This document shows positions 16,728 to 25,429 of a DNA stretch of 64,000 nt, piece by piece. How positions within the stretch are numbered: the first letter of the stretch is position 1; each line of letters starts with the position of its first letter. Below the pieces are notes generated by a model. It searched no databases and was not told the DNA's origin. It was given only the letters and a program-made list of their open reading frames with translations. The stretch covers positions 310,001 to 374,000 of the forward strand of contig NZ_JNBQ01000001.1 of NCBI RefSeq assembly GCF_001019615.1, written 5' to 3'. Source of the stretch: Cellulosimicrobium funkei (GTDB taxonomy: Bacteria; Actinomycetota; Actinomycetes; Actinomycetales; Cellulomonadaceae). Both the position numbers and the translations under genes were made by a program.

Positions 16728-17780
16728 ATGACGCGTCTCCTGGTCCTTGGCGGCTCCGACTTCGTGGGGCGCGCCGTCGTCGACGACGCCCTCGCCCGCG
16801 GGTGGGACGTCACCGTCCTCAACCGGGGCAGCACGCCCGTGCCCGACGGCGTCCGGCAGCTCGTCGGCGACCGCACCCGGCAGGACGGCCTCGACGCGCT
16901 GCACGCCGAGGACGTCCCGCAGAAGTGGGACGTCGTGGTGGACACGTGGTCGTGGGCGCCCGTCGCGGTGCGCGACGCGGCGCGCGTGCTCGCGGGACGG
17001 CTCCCCGGCGACAACCGGTACGTCTACGTGTCGTCACGCTCGGTGTACCCGTTCCCGCCCGCGCGCGGCGCCGCCGAGACCGCCGCGCTCGTCGAGGGCG
17101 ACCCGGAGGACGAGGCGTCCGACGACTACGCGCGGGCCAAGCGGGGTGCGGAGATCGCCGCCGTGGACGCGCTCGGCGACCGGGCGATCCTGCTCCGTGC
17201 AGGCCTGATCCTCGGCCCGCGCGAGAACGTCGGCCGCCTGCCGTGGTGGCTGCGGCGCGTCGCGCGCGGCGGGCCGGTGCTCGCGCCCGGACCGGCGGAC
17301 CTGCCGCTGCAGTACGTCGACGCGCGCGACCTCGCGGCGTTCGCGCTCGACGCGGCGCTCGCGGGCGCGTCGGGGCCGGTCGACGTCGTCAGCGCCCCGG
17401 GCCACACGACCATGGGTGAGCTGCTCGCGGCGTGCGTCGAGGCGACGGCGGACGACGCGGCGGCGGCCGGGAACCCGCCCGCCGAGCTCGTCTGGGTCGA
17501 GCCGGAGGCCGTGCTCGCGGCGGGCATCGAGCCGTGGACTCAGCTCCCGGTCTGGCTCCCGCCGGGCGAGCTGCACGACGCGCTCCACGGTTCCGACACC
17601 TCGCGCGCGTACGCCCTCGGGCTCCGCCCCCGCGACGTGCGCGAGACCGTGCGCGACACCTGGACGTGGCTCCGCGCGCTCGACGCCGCGGGCGAGGCGA
17701 CGCCGCAGCGCACGGACCGCCCCGCCGTCGGCCTCCCGCCCGACCTTGAGGCGGCTGCGCTCCGCGCTGCCGGGCGCTGA
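16728..17780 (+). CDS. NAD-dependent epimerase/dehydratase family protein
   Basis: 350 aa from ATG 16728, preceded by GGGGGAGAG. An extended SDR fold: the N-terminal dinucleotide motif is LVLGGSDFVGRAVVDDALARG, followed by VTVLNRGS. The catalytic Tyr region (YARAKRGAE, a YxxxK) and VYVSSRSVYPFPP are present. Related proteins are reductases or epimerases acting on nucleotide-linked or small substrates; the exact reaction cannot be assigned. The gene converges with the LLM oxidoreductase, leaving 15 bp between stops. Confidence 0.85.
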   Translation: MTRLLVLGGSDFVGRAVVDDALARGWDVTVLNRGSTPVPDGVRQLVGDRTRQDGLDALHAEDVPQKWDVVVDTWSWAPVAVRDAARVLAGRLPGDNRYVYVSSRSVYPFPPARGAAETAALVEGDPEDEASDDYARAKRGAEIAAVDALGDRAILLRAGLILGPRENVGRLPWWLRRVARGGPVLAPGPADLPLQYVDARDLAAFALDAALAGASGPVDVVSAPGHTTMGELLAACVEATADDAAAAGNPPAELVWVEPEAVLAAGIEPWTQLPVWLPPGELHDALHGSDTSRAYALGLRPRDVRETVRDTWTWLRALDAAGEATPQRTDRPAVGLPPDLEAAALRAAGR

Positions 17781-17795
17781 GCCGACGGGGGTCGG

Positions 17796-18881
17796 TCAGC
17801 CCTCGGCGAGGAGCTCGCGCACGCGCGGGATCACCTGCGTGCCGTACAGCTCGATGCTGCGGAGCATGGCCGAGTGGGGGAGCGTGCCGGTCGAGTACTT
17901 GAGGTCGAACCGGCCGGCGCCGAGGAGCCGCACCGTCCGGGCGATCTTGCGCGCGACGGTCTCGGGCGAGCCGACGTAGAGCGACCCGTCGCGTACGTCA
18001 TGGGCGAAGCGCCCGCGGTGGTAGGCGGGCCAGCCGCGCTCGCGGCCGATGCGGTTGTTCATCGCCGCGAAGTGCTCGTAGACCTCCTCCTGCGCCTGCT
18101 CGTCGGTCTCGGCGACGTGGCCGGGCGAGTGGACGCCCACCGGCAGCACCGGGTTGCCGAGCTCCTCGACCGCGCGGTGGTAAAGGTCTACGTAGGGGCG
18201 GAACCGCTCGGGCTCGCCACCGATGATCGCGAGCATGAGGCCGAGCCCGTGCCGCGCGGTCCGCACGACCGACTCGGGCGAGCCGCCCACGCCGACCCAC
18301 GTGCGGAGCCGACCGCTCTCCGTCTTGGGCCAGACCTCCTGGTCGGCGAGCCCGGCGCGGGTCGTGCCCGACCACGTGACAGGGCCCTCGTCGAGCAGGT
18401 GGACGAACAGGTCGAGCTTCTCCTCGAACAGCACCTCGTAGTCGCTGAGGTCGTACCCGAACAGCGGGAACGACTCGATGAACGACCCGCGCCCGAGGAT
18501 GACCTCCGCGCGCCCGCCGGACAGCGCGTCGAGCGTCGAGAACCGCTCGAACACGCGCACCGGGTCGTCCGAGCTGAGCACGGTCACGGCCGACCCGAGC
18601 CGGATGCGCGACGTCCGCGTCGCGATCCCCGCGAGCACGACCTCCGGCGCGCTGATCGCGAAGTCCGCGCGGTGGTGCTCGCCGACGCCGAAGAAGTCGA
18701 CGCCGACCTGGTCCGCGAGGACCGCCTCCTCCACGACGTCGCGGATCGTGCGCGCCCCGCTGAGGAGCGCACCGTCCGGGCCGGCCGTCACGTCGCCGAA
18801 CGTGTCGAGGCCGAGCTCGACGGCGGCGGGGTCGGCCGGGGTGCGGTCGGGTGCGGTCGGGGAGGTCGTGTCGTCGGTCAT
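17796..18881 (-). CDS. LLM-class flavin-dependent oxidoreductase
   Basis: 361 aa from ATG 18881 with CAGGAG upstream. A luciferase-like TIM barrel: LGLDTFGDVTAG, VLADQVGVDFFGVGEHHRADFAIS, RIRLGSAVTVLSSDDPVRVFERFSTLD, RAEVILGRGSFIESF and WVGVGGSPESVVRTARHGLGLMLAIIGG. The GEHHR motif is shared with the LLM group that uses FMN or F420. It probably oxidises a small organic substrate. No partner flavin reductase is encoded beside it. Confidence 0.88.
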   Translation of the reverse strand: MTDDTTSPTAPDRTPADPAAVELGLDTFGDVTAGPDGALLSGARTIRDVVEEAVLADQVGVDFFGVGEHHRADFAISAPEVVLAGIATRTSRIRLGSAVTVLSSDDPVRVFERFSTLDALSGGRAEVILGRGSFIESFPLFGYDLSDYEVLFEEKLDLFVHLLDEGPVTWSGTTRAGLADQEVWPKTESGRLRTWVGVGGSPESVVRTARHGLGLMLAIIGGEPERFRPYVDLYHRAVEELGNPVLPVGVHSPGHVAETDEQAQEEVYEHFAAMNNRIGRERGWPAYHRGRFAHDVRDGSLYVGSPETVARKIARTVRLLGAGRFDLKYSTGTLPHSAMLRSIELYGTQVIPRVRELLAEG

Positions 18882-19086
18882 CGTCTGCTCCTGCGGTCGG
18901 TCGACCGTCGGCGGACCGGTGCTCTCACCGGCGGCGCGGTCGTGCGCCGTCTCAACCGTGCCGGGTCCGTCCTTCTTCCGCGACCCGTCCGGTCCCGCGG
19001 CGACTCGCGGCCGGGGCACGACGACGGCCGCCGCCCCGGGAGGGACGACGGCCGTCGGGCGTGGCGCCAGCGTGCGGTGCGCCGAC

Positions 19087-19386
19087 TCAGTACGTCGAGA
19101 CGTCGCCGCTCGCGACGAGCGCCGCGATGGCGACGACGTAGATGATGAAGCCGATGGCGCCGAGCACGGTGAAGACGATGCTGAGGATGAGACCCCACTT
19201 GGCGAGCTGGTTGTCGAAGCCCGCCTCCTTGCTCTTCTTGCGCGCGATCGCGCTGACGACGATGCCCGCGATCGCGAAGACGAACGCGAGGACGAAGCCG
19301 ACGATGCCGAGGGTCTTGCCCGGGTCCTCGATCGGGGCCGAGTAGCCGGCGGGAGCCTGCGGGGCGGCGGGGTACTGCTGGGCCAT
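19087..19386 (-). CDS. Small two-helix membrane protein (DUF4190-like)
   Basis: 99 aa from ATG 19386. A Pro/Gln/Ala-rich cytoplasmic N-terminus (MAQQYPAAPQAPAGYSAP) is followed by one hydrophobic hairpin (TLGIVGFVLAFVFAIAGIVV), a basic loop (SAIARKKSKEAGFDNQLAK) and a second helix pair (WGLILSIVFTVLGAIGFIIY). This layout matches the DUF4190 group common in actinobacteria, whose function is unknown. The 170 bp upstream holds its promoter region, with no other gene. Confidence 0.75.
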   Translation of the reverse strand: MAQQYPAAPQAPAGYSAPIEDPGKTLGIVGFVLAFVFAIAGIVVSAIARKKSKEAGFDNQLAKWGLILSIVFTVLGAIGFIIYVVAIAALVASGDVSTY

Positions 19387-19556
19387 GGTTCTTCTGCTTT
19401 CTGGTGGGGCCGACGTGGTCGAGTCCGGACGGGGCGCGGACGGGGTGCCGTCCGCGCGACTGCGGGCCTCATTGTGGGGCATCACGCGTGTGCCTGAACA
19501 GGGGGAGTTCTCCCCGATGTCCGTGAAAGAGCGACAAAAGGGATAGGGGCGACGTA

Positions 19557-21206
19557 CTACCCCGCCGTGGGGTCCGTCGGCGCGTACAGCCGGACCGCGC
19601 CGCGTCGCATCGTGAGACGGACGGTGACCGGCCCGGCACCCGCGGTCCCGGCGAGCGCGAGCGCCTCGCCGTCGTGCGCGAGCACCACGGGCGGCGACGT
19701 CGCGGCCCCGGACGAGGCGTCGCCGTCGGGTCCGGGCGGTCCGTCCGGCCCGACCACGGCGCCCCGGGCGGGGAACCGCAGCTCGAGCGTCGGGACCACC
19801 GTCGCGTCGACCACCAGGTGGCTCCGGACGCCGGGCACGCGTCGTGCGACCCGCGTCCCCGTGTCGCCCGCGGCGACCTCGAGGAACGTCCGCAGTCGGC
19901 TCGCGCGGCGCTCGGCGCGGGCCGTGCGGACGTCGAGCACGCCGTCGTCGAGGCGGTGGCGCTCGACGGGCGCGAGGCTCTGTGGGAAGTAGCGGTTGAC
20001 GCCCGCGAAGAGCGACCAGTACTCGCCCTCGTGGCCCTCGACCGACATCCGCACGCGGTGCGCCCGCCGCAGCACGCGGGCCGCGGCGAGCACCGCCGCA
20101 GGCCACTTGCCGAGGCGGTGCTCGTGCTTCTCGCGCTCCGTGACGAGCTCCGGGTAGACCCCGGCGGAGAACGTGTTGAGCACGGTCCGCGGCGGCCCGT
20201 CGTGCCCGTCGACCTCGAGGTCCGCGACGTCGATCGTCACGCCGGAGCCGGTGCGGACCGCCGTGGCCGTCGCGGTCATCGACGTGAGGTCGGCGGCGCG
20301 CGCGAAGTGGTTGAGCGTGCCCCCGGGGAAGACGGCGAGCGGGAGGTCGTGCGCGCGGGCCGCCGCGGCGGCCGTGGCGACGGTCCCGTCGCCCCCGCTG
20401 ATGCCGAGCGCCCGAGCGCCCCGTCCGGCGGCCTCGTCGAAGAGGCGCCGGAGGTCGTCGTCCGCGCCGAGCACGTGCACGTCCGCGCGCGGCAGGTTCG
20501 CGCGCAGCGCGACGAGCGGGTCCTCCTTGAGCAGGCGGCCCGACCCCGCGGCCGGGTTGACGACCACGAAGAGCCCCACGCCGTCGTCGAGCGCCGGGAC
20601 GACGGCGGGCGGGCCGGCGGGCACGTCGGGGCCGCGCTCCGTCGTGCCGGGCACGAGGGCGCGACCCACGAGCGCGACCCCCGCCCCGAGCGCGGCGCCC
20701 GCAGCGACGTCCGAGAACCAGTGGGAACCGGTGTGGAGGCGCGAGTACATGACCGCTCCGGCCAGCGGCGCGAGCGCCAGGCCCAGCGTGGGCCACACGG
20801 TCGCGACGCCCGTGACGAACGCCGCCGCCGACGCCGAGTGGCCGGACGGGAACGACGGCGACGTCGGCGGGTCGGCGAGCCGGCGCCACAGGGGCAGCGG
20901 TTCGAGCGAGGGGCGCTCGCCGCCGAACACGGTCTTGCCGACGACGTTCGCCAGGAGGCTCGAGACGAGCAGCGAGCCGTAGCCGCGCAGCGCTGCCTCG
21001 CGCCCGCGCCGGCCGGTCGCGGCGATCCCGAGGGCCGCGCCCGCCCACAGCACGCTGTGGTCGGCCGCGGTCGACAGGCGCGAGAGCGCGGCGTCCGCGA
21101 GGGGTCCCAGGGCGCGACGGTTGGTCCAGTCGTTGACCGCGCGGTCGAGCCGGGCGACTCCGGGGAACGCCTCGTGCGGCTTGACGATCCCGGTGACGCG
21201 CGGCAT
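19557..21206 (-). CDS. PAP2 phosphatase fused to diacylglycerol kinase
   Basis: 549 aa. The N-terminal half is a membrane-bound PAP2 phosphatase with all three signature blocks: KTVFGGERP (91-99), PSGH (120-123) and SRLHTGSHWFSD (155-166). The C-terminal half is a DAGK catalytic domain with VVVNPAAGSG (near 217) and the ATP motif SGGDGTV (270-276). The first would remove phosphate from phosphatidate-like lipids and the second would phosphorylate diacylglycerol-type lipids, so the fusion could recycle lipid carriers. ATG 21206 is preceded by TACGAT with 6 nt between, a leaderless promoter. Confidence 0.9.
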   Translation of the reverse strand: MPRVTGIVKPHEAFPGVARLDRAVNDWTNRRALGPLADAALSRLSTAADHSVLWAGAALGIAATGRRGREAALRGYGSLLVSSLLANVVGKTVFGGERPSLEPLPLWRRLADPPTSPSFPSGHSASAAAFVTGVATVWPTLGLALAPLAGAVMYSRLHTGSHWFSDVAAGAALGAGVALVGRALVPGTTERGPDVPAGPPAVVPALDDGVGLFVVVNPAAGSGRLLKEDPLVALRANLPRADVHVLGADDDLRRLFDEAAGRGARALGISGGDGTVATAAAAARAHDLPLAVFPGGTLNHFARAADLTSMTATATAVRTGSGVTIDVADLEVDGHDGPPRTVLNTFSAGVYPELVTEREKHEHRLGKWPAAVLAAARVLRRAHRVRMSVEGHEGEYWSLFAGVNRYFPQSLAPVERHRLDDGVLDVRTARAERRASRLRTFLEVAAGDTGTRVARRVPGVRSHLVVDATVVPTLELRFPARGAVVGPDGPPGPDGDASSGAATSPPVVLAHDGEALALAGTAGAGPVTVRLTMRRGAVRLYAPTDPTAG

Positions 21207-21256
21207 CCCGCCATCGTAGGAAGCGTCGCGACGGACCGCGCGGCGGCGGTCGTGCC

Positions 21257-21328
21257 CGCGAGATCGACTCCACCGTCACGAGATCGACCCACCGAGGGTC
21301 GATCTCGACCGTGCGGGTCGATCTCGCG
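21257..21328. repeat. Nested palindrome built from GAGATCGAC units
   Basis: Four copies of GAGATCGAC form two nested perfect palindromes. The outer arms CGCGAGATCGAC (21257-21268) pair with 21317-21328. The inner arms CGAGATCGACCC (21279-21290) pair with 21296-21307 across a 5-nt loop. It lies just beyond the stop of the secreted coiled-coil gene (minus) and upstream of the PAP2 gene, so it may act as a terminator or protein-binding site. Confidence 0.75.
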
Positions 21329-21343
21329 AGGAGGAGGGCGGGG

Positions 21344-21844
21344 TCAGACCCCGGCGCGGCTCGTCTCGCCGCGGAGCACGTCGATGTGGGCCTGCAGCCG
21401 CTCGAGCGCGACGGCGACGCCCTCGCCCGCGTCGTGCGCGAGGTCCGTCGCGTAACGGAGCTGCGCGGACGCGGCGTCGAGGGCGACCTGCGCGTCGGCC
21501 AGCGCGACGGCGGCCCGGCCGTCGGCGGCCTCGTCGCCGTCGGTCGCGCGGTCGAGCGCGGAACGGGCCTCGTCCGTCGCCGCCTGGACCGACTCGACGG
21601 CGTCGAGCACGTCGTTGCGGAGCACGGGGTGGAGGGCGGGGAGCTGGGCGTGGACGCGGTCGAGGTCGTCGCCGATCGTCTCGGTCTGGACCTGCGCGTC
21701 GGCGATGAGCTGCTGGACCTCGGCGGCGCTCGCCGTCGAGCACATCGGGAGCATCATGGCCAGCGCGAGCAGGCTCGCCGCGGCGAACCGGGCAGACGTG
21801 CGCGTGCGCTGCGGCGTCGTGGGCTCGCTCGTCCTCGCTGACAT
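21344..21844 (-). CDS. Secreted helical protein, paralogue of the 44.2-kb lipoprotein
   Basis: 166 aa from ATG 21844. It has a signal peptide with a long hydrophobic stretch (FAAASLLALAMMLPMCSTASA). The Cys could be lipidated, but LPMC is a poor lipobox, so cleavage after ASA is as likely. The mature part is an Ala/Asp/Glu-rich helical domain. Its opening EVQQLIADAQVQTETIGDDL resembles QVQQFLDDARSQAETIGEDV in the lipoprotein at 44195-44713, so the two are related. The family and role are unknown to me; a coiled-coil envelope protein fits. Confidence 0.7.
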   Translation of the reverse strand: MSARTSEPTTPQRTRTSARFAAASLLALAMMLPMCSTASAAEVQQLIADAQVQTETIGDDLDRVHAQLPALHPVLRNDVLDAVESVQAATDEARSALDRATDGDEAADGRAAVALADAQVALDAASAQLRYATDLAHDAGEGVAVALERLQAHIDVLRGETSRAGV

Positions 21845-21976
21845 GGCACCCAGTCTCCCGGTCGAACCTGAGAAGAGCCAGGGAATCGTGGGCGAATTCA
21901 TGGAGATTTCGCACACAGCGCACGTGGGCGACACGTCGCCCGTCGTCCGGAACGGGCGCATCCCGCCGAGCGGGGG

Positions 21977-22849
21977 TCAGACCCGGACGAGGCGGCGGCG
22001 TCGTGCTGCGGCCACGCGGGTCCCGATCAGGCCGTGGCGCGGGCTGAACAGGTACGCGAGGGCGAACGCGACGCCGAGCGCGACGACGACCGTGCCGCCC
22101 GAGGCGGTGTCGAGGTAATAGCTCACGTAGATCCCGACGACCCCGCACACCGCCGCGACGAGCGGCGAGATCCACAGCATCCGCGAGAACCGGTCGGTGA
22201 GCAGGTAGGCCGTCGCACCGGGCGTGATGAGCAGCGCGACCACGAGCACGACCCCGACCGCCTGGAGCGCGACGACGACCGTCAGGGCGAGCAGGCCGAG
22301 GAGCAGCGCGCCGAGCCGGCGCGGGGACAGCCCGATCGCGTGCGCGTGGGTCGGGTCGAACGCGTAGAGCGTGAGGTCGCGCCGCTTGAGCACGACGACC
22401 ACGAGCGTCACCGCCCCGAGGACCAGCACCTGGAGCAGGTCGGCGCGTGACACCCCGAGCAGGTTGCCGAACAGGATGTGGTTGAGGTCGGTCTGGCTCG
22501 GCGTCACGGAGATGAGCACGAGGCCGAGCGCGAAGAGCGTCGTGAACACGACCCCGATGGCCGCGTCCTCCTTCACGCGGCTCGTGTCCCGGACCGCGCC
22601 GATGAGCAGGACGGCGAGCAGCCCGAAGACGAGGGCCCCGAGCGCGAACGGCGCCCCGACCACGTACGCGAGCACGACGCCGGGCAGCACCGCGTGCGAG
22701 ACGGCGTCGCCCATGAGCGACCACCCGACGAGCACGAGCCAGCACGACAGCACGCCGCACACGATCCCGGCGGTGACCGTGACCGCGAGGGCGGTGCGCA
22801 GGAACTCGAACGAGAGCGGCTCGAGGAGCACGGCGAGGACGTCGGTCAC
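21977..22849 (-). CDS. Metal (Zn/Mn) ABC transporter permease
   Basis: 290 aa with about eight membrane helices. It matches the ABC-3 family (ZnuB/MntB/TroC): LVLVGWSLMGDAVSHAVLPGVVLAYVVG near the N-terminus, and VVALQAVGVVLVVALLITPGATAYLLTDR in the middle. Start GTG 22849 overlaps the ATPase stop by 4 nt. It is third in a three-gene operon with the substrate-binding lipoprotein and ATPase. A basic tail (AAARRRRLVRV) ends the protein. Confidence 0.92.
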   Translation of the reverse strand: MTDVLAVLLEPLSFEFLRTALAVTVTAGIVCGVLSCWLVLVGWSLMGDAVSHAVLPGVVLAYVVGAPFALGALVFGLLAVLLIGAVRDTSRVKEDAAIGVVFTTLFALGLVLISVTPSQTDLNHILFGNLLGVSRADLLQVLVLGAVTLVVVVLKRRDLTLYAFDPTHAHAIGLSPRRLGALLLGLLALTVVVALQAVGVVLVVALLITPGATAYLLTDRFSRMLWISPLVAAVCGVVGIYVSYYLDTASGGTVVVALGVAFALAYLFSPRHGLIGTRVAAARRRRLVRV

Positions 22850-23610
22850 GGGGCCACCTCCACGCCGAACGCGAGCGCGAGGTTCTCGGGCCGCAGGACC
22901 TCCGCGGGCGTCGCGTGCAGCAGGACGCGCTGCTGGAGCAGCACCGCCTCGTCCGCGAGCTCGGGCAGCGCGTGCAGGTCGTGGGTCGAGACGAGGACGG
23001 TCGCGCCGTCGGCCGCGAGCTCGCGCAGCAGCGCGGTGATCGTGGCCTCCGTACGCTTGTCGACGCCCGCGAACGGCTCGTCGAGCAGCAGGATCGTCGC
23101 GCCCTGCGCGAGCCCGCGCGCGACGAACGCGCGCTTGCGCTGGCCGCCCGAGAGCGCGCCGATCTGCCGGTCCGCGAGGTCGGTCAGCTCGACGCGCTCG
23201 AGCGCGTGCGCGACGGCGTCGCGGTCCGCGGGCCGCGTGCGCCGCGTGAACCCCTGGTAGCCGTAGCGGCCGGTCATGACGACGTCGCGCACGCTCAGCG
23301 GGAAGGCCCAGTCCACGTCCTCGCTCTGCGGCACGTACCCCACGGCCTGGGCGCGGCGGGCACGCGCCGGGGGTGCGCCGTCGACCAGGACGGTGCCGCG
23401 GTCCGGGCGCACCATGCCCATGACCGCCTTGCACAGCGTCGACTTGCCCGAGCCGTTCATGCCCACGAGCCCGCACACGGTGCCCGGCCCGCCCGCCGAC
23501 CCCAGGGCGAGGGTCGCGCCGTCGAGGGCGAGGACGTCGCCGTAGTGGACGGTGAGGTCGCGCACGTCGATCGCGGGCGTGCCCGACGGCGTCCGCTCGC
23601 CCGCGCTCAC
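22846..23610 (-). CDS. Metal (Zn/Mn) ABC transporter ATPase
   Basis: 254 aa from GTG 23610, which overlaps the stop of the binding-protein gene. Walker A is GMNGSGKSTLCKAV, the Q-loop lies in VGYVPQSEDVDWAFP, the signature is LSGGQRKRAFVARGL, and Walker B is ILLLDEPFAGVDKRTE, followed by a switch His in VSTHDLH. The PQSEDVDWAFP stretch is typical of manganese/zinc importers of the MntA/ZnuC type. It powers the permease encoded next. Confidence 0.93.
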   Translation of the reverse strand: MSAGERTPSGTPAIDVRDLTVHYGDVLALDGATLALGSAGGPGTVCGLVGMNGSGKSTLCKAVMGMVRPDRGTVLVDGAPPARARRAQAVGYVPQSEDVDWAFPLSVRDVVMTGRYGYQGFTRRTRPADRDAVAHALERVELTDLADRQIGALSGGQRKRAFVARGLAQGATILLLDEPFAGVDKRTEATITALLRELAADGATVLVSTHDLHALPELADEAVLLQQRVLLHATPAEVLRPENLALAFGVEVAP

Positions 23611-24596
23611 GCGTCGCCCTCCGCCGTCGTCCCGGCGAGGCCCGCGACGATGGTCTCCGTGTCGTGCCGCAGGAGGTCCAGGTACGTCGGGACGGGGCCG
23701 CCGGGCTCCGAGAGCGAGTCGACGTAGAGCGTGCCGCCGAACGCCGCCCCGGACTCCAGCGCCACCTGGCGCATCGCCTTGTCCGAGACGGTGGACTCGC
23801 AGAACACGGCTGGGACGTCGTGCTCCTCGACGAACTCGATCGCGCCGACCACGGACCGCGGCGTCGCCTGCTGCTCGGCGTTGACCGCCCACAGGTACTG
23901 CTCGGCGAGGCCCGCGTCGCGCGCGAGGTAGGAGAACGCGCCCTCGCACGAGACGAGCGCGCGGTGGCTCTCAGGGAGCGCGTCGAGCGCGTCGGTCAGC
24001 TCGTCGTGCACGGCCGCGAGCTCGGCCGAGTACGCCTCGGCGTTCGCCGCGTAGTCGTCGGCGTGCGCGGGGTCGAGCTCGGCGAACGCGTCGGCCATGT
24101 TCTGCGCGTAGAGCTGGCCGTTGACGGGCGACATCCACGCGTGCGGGTTGTCCTTGCCCTGGTGCTCCTCGGCGGTGTCGTCGCCGAGGGCGTCCTCGAT
24201 GGGAAGAGCGTCGACGCCCTCGCTCACGACGACGTGCGGCACGTCCAGCCCGTCGACGAACCGCCCGAACCACGCCTCGAGCCCCATGCCGTTGTCGAGG
24301 ATCAGGTCCGCGTCCGCCGCCCTGCGGAGGTCGCCCGGCGTCGGCTCGTAACCGTGGATCTCCGCGCCGACCTTGATGATCGACTCGACGCGCAGGTGGT
24401 CGCCTGCCACGTTCTGCGCCATGTCCGCGAGCACGGTGAACGTGGTGAGGACGACGGGCCGGCCGTCGTCGACGACGGTCTCGCCGCCCGCGTCGGTCCC
24501 GGCGGAGCACCCGACGAGAGCGAGCGCGGTCACCGTCGCCAGCGCGACGACCCGACCGGTGGTTCTTCCGGTAATCCGGGACACAAAGTTCGGCAC
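23607..24596 (-). CDS. Metal (Zn/Mn) ABC transporter substrate-binding lipoprotein
   Basis: 329 aa from GTG 24596, chosen because TAGATT (24604-24609) lies exactly 7 nt upstream, as in other leaderless genes here; GTG 24584 is an alternative. Signal helix and lipobox LVGC. The cluster A-I (ZnuA/TroA/PsaA) binding protein has ligand-type residues in IKVGAEIHGYEPTPGD (His), NPHAWMSPVNG (His), SCEGAFSYLARDAGL (Glu) and a late Asp in LYVDSLSEPGGPVPTYLDLLRHD. An acidic, His-containing loop lies before the second site (GDDTAEEHQGKDNPHAW). First gene of the importer operon. Zn and Mn cannot be separated by eye. Confidence 0.9.
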   Translation of the reverse strand: MPNFVSRITGRTTGRVVALATVTALALVGCSAGTDAGGETVVDDGRPVVLTTFTVLADMAQNVAGDHLRVESIIKVGAEIHGYEPTPGDLRRAADADLILDNGMGLEAWFGRFVDGLDVPHVVVSEGVDALPIEDALGDDTAEEHQGKDNPHAWMSPVNGQLYAQNMADAFAELDPAHADDYAANAEAYSAELAAVHDELTDALDALPESHRALVSCEGAFSYLARDAGLAEQYLWAVNAEQQATPRSVVGAIEFVEEHDVPAVFCESTVSDKAMRQVALESGAAFGGTLYVDSLSEPGGPVPTYLDLLRHDTETIVAGLAGTTAEGDA

Positions 24597-24609
24597 ACCG
24601 AAAAATCTA
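24589..24609 (-). promoter_or_regulatory. -10 box and DtxR/MntR-like operator of the metal importer
   Basis: On the minus strand, TAGATT (24604-24609) is followed by the palindrome TTCGGTGTGCCGAA (24589-24602), whose 5-nt arms TTCGG and CCGAA are perfect. The palindrome covers the predicted transcription start and the first codons of the binding-protein gene, so a bound repressor would block initiation. The site resembles DtxR/MntR-type boxes; a Zur site is the alternative. The -10 box overlaps the IclR stop codon. Confidence 0.6.
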
Positions 24610-25395
24610 GTCCGCACGGCCGGTGGACGCAACGACCCGCCCGCCGAGACGGCGGCTGACCTCGGTGGCGGCGCGGCCGACGGCGGCGGCGAGCTCGGCG
24701 CGGCGGGCGGGCGGGGCGTCGTCGGCCCAGAAGGTGAGGGCGATGCCGGCGACGGGGAGGCCGGTGTGGTCCACCGCCGCGTGGGCGACGGACGCGAGGC
24801 CGGGCGTGACCTCGCCGTCCTCCTCGGCCCAGCCGCGCCGTCGGACTCCGCGCAGGATCTCGCGCAGGGCGCTGAGGGACTGCGGGCCGACGCCGGTGCG
24901 GTCGGCGAACGCGGCGGCGTTCGGGAAGAGGGCGCGGACCTGGGCGGCGGGCAGGCCCGCGAGGACGGCGCGCCCGCTCGCGGTGAGGTGGGCGGGGAGG
25001 CGGACGTCGACGTCGGTCACGAGCGTGGGGCGGCGCGGCGCGCGCTGCTCGACGAGGTAGAGGACCTCGCGCCCGTTGAGGACGGCGAGGTGGGCGCTCT
25101 CGCCGGTGGACTCGACGAGGCGCGCGACCACGGGCCGCGCGAGGCGGGCGAGCGGCGCCTGGCGCGCGTACGCGGACCCGAGCGCGAGCGACGCCGTGCC
25201 GAGCCCGTACCGGTGCTCCTCGGGGAGGTGCGTCACGAACCCCTCGTCCACGAGGACGGAGAGCAGGTGGTAGACGGTCGAGCGGGGGAGCCCGAGGCCC
25301 TGCGCGACGGCGGCCGCAGGCGACGGGCCGGCCTGCGCGGCGAGGTACGTGAGCACGCGGACGGCCTGGCGCGCGGCGGGGACGTCGCTCGGCAT
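24607..25395 (-). CDS. IclR-family transcriptional regulator
   Basis: 262 aa from ATG 25395 (MPSDVPAARQAVRVLTYLAA). The N-terminal winged helix-turn-helix reads AAAVAQGLGLPRSTVYHLLSVLVDEGFVTHLPEEHRYGLG. The C-terminal effector domain has AHLAVLNGREVLYLVEQRAP, ARLPAHLTASGRAVLAGLP-like text and GRRGWAEEDGEVTPGLASVAHAAVDHTGLPVAGIAL. IclR proteins sense small metabolites. It is divergent from the AraC gene and ends directly before the metal importer, but it probably does not control metals. Confidence 0.9.
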   Translation of the reverse strand: MPSDVPAARQAVRVLTYLAAQAGPSPAAAVAQGLGLPRSTVYHLLSVLVDEGFVTHLPEEHRYGLGTASLALGSAYARQAPLARLARPVVARLVESTGESAHLAVLNGREVLYLVEQRAPRRPTLVTDVDVRLPAHLTASGRAVLAGLPAAQVRALFPNAAAFADRTGVGPQSLSALREILRGVRRRGWAEEDGEVTPGLASVAHAAVDHTGLPVAGIALTFWADDAPPARRAELAAAVGRAATEVSRRLGGRVVASTGRAD

Positions 25396-25429
25396 GGAGA
25401 CCACGGTAGGGCCGTGGCACGATCGAGGC

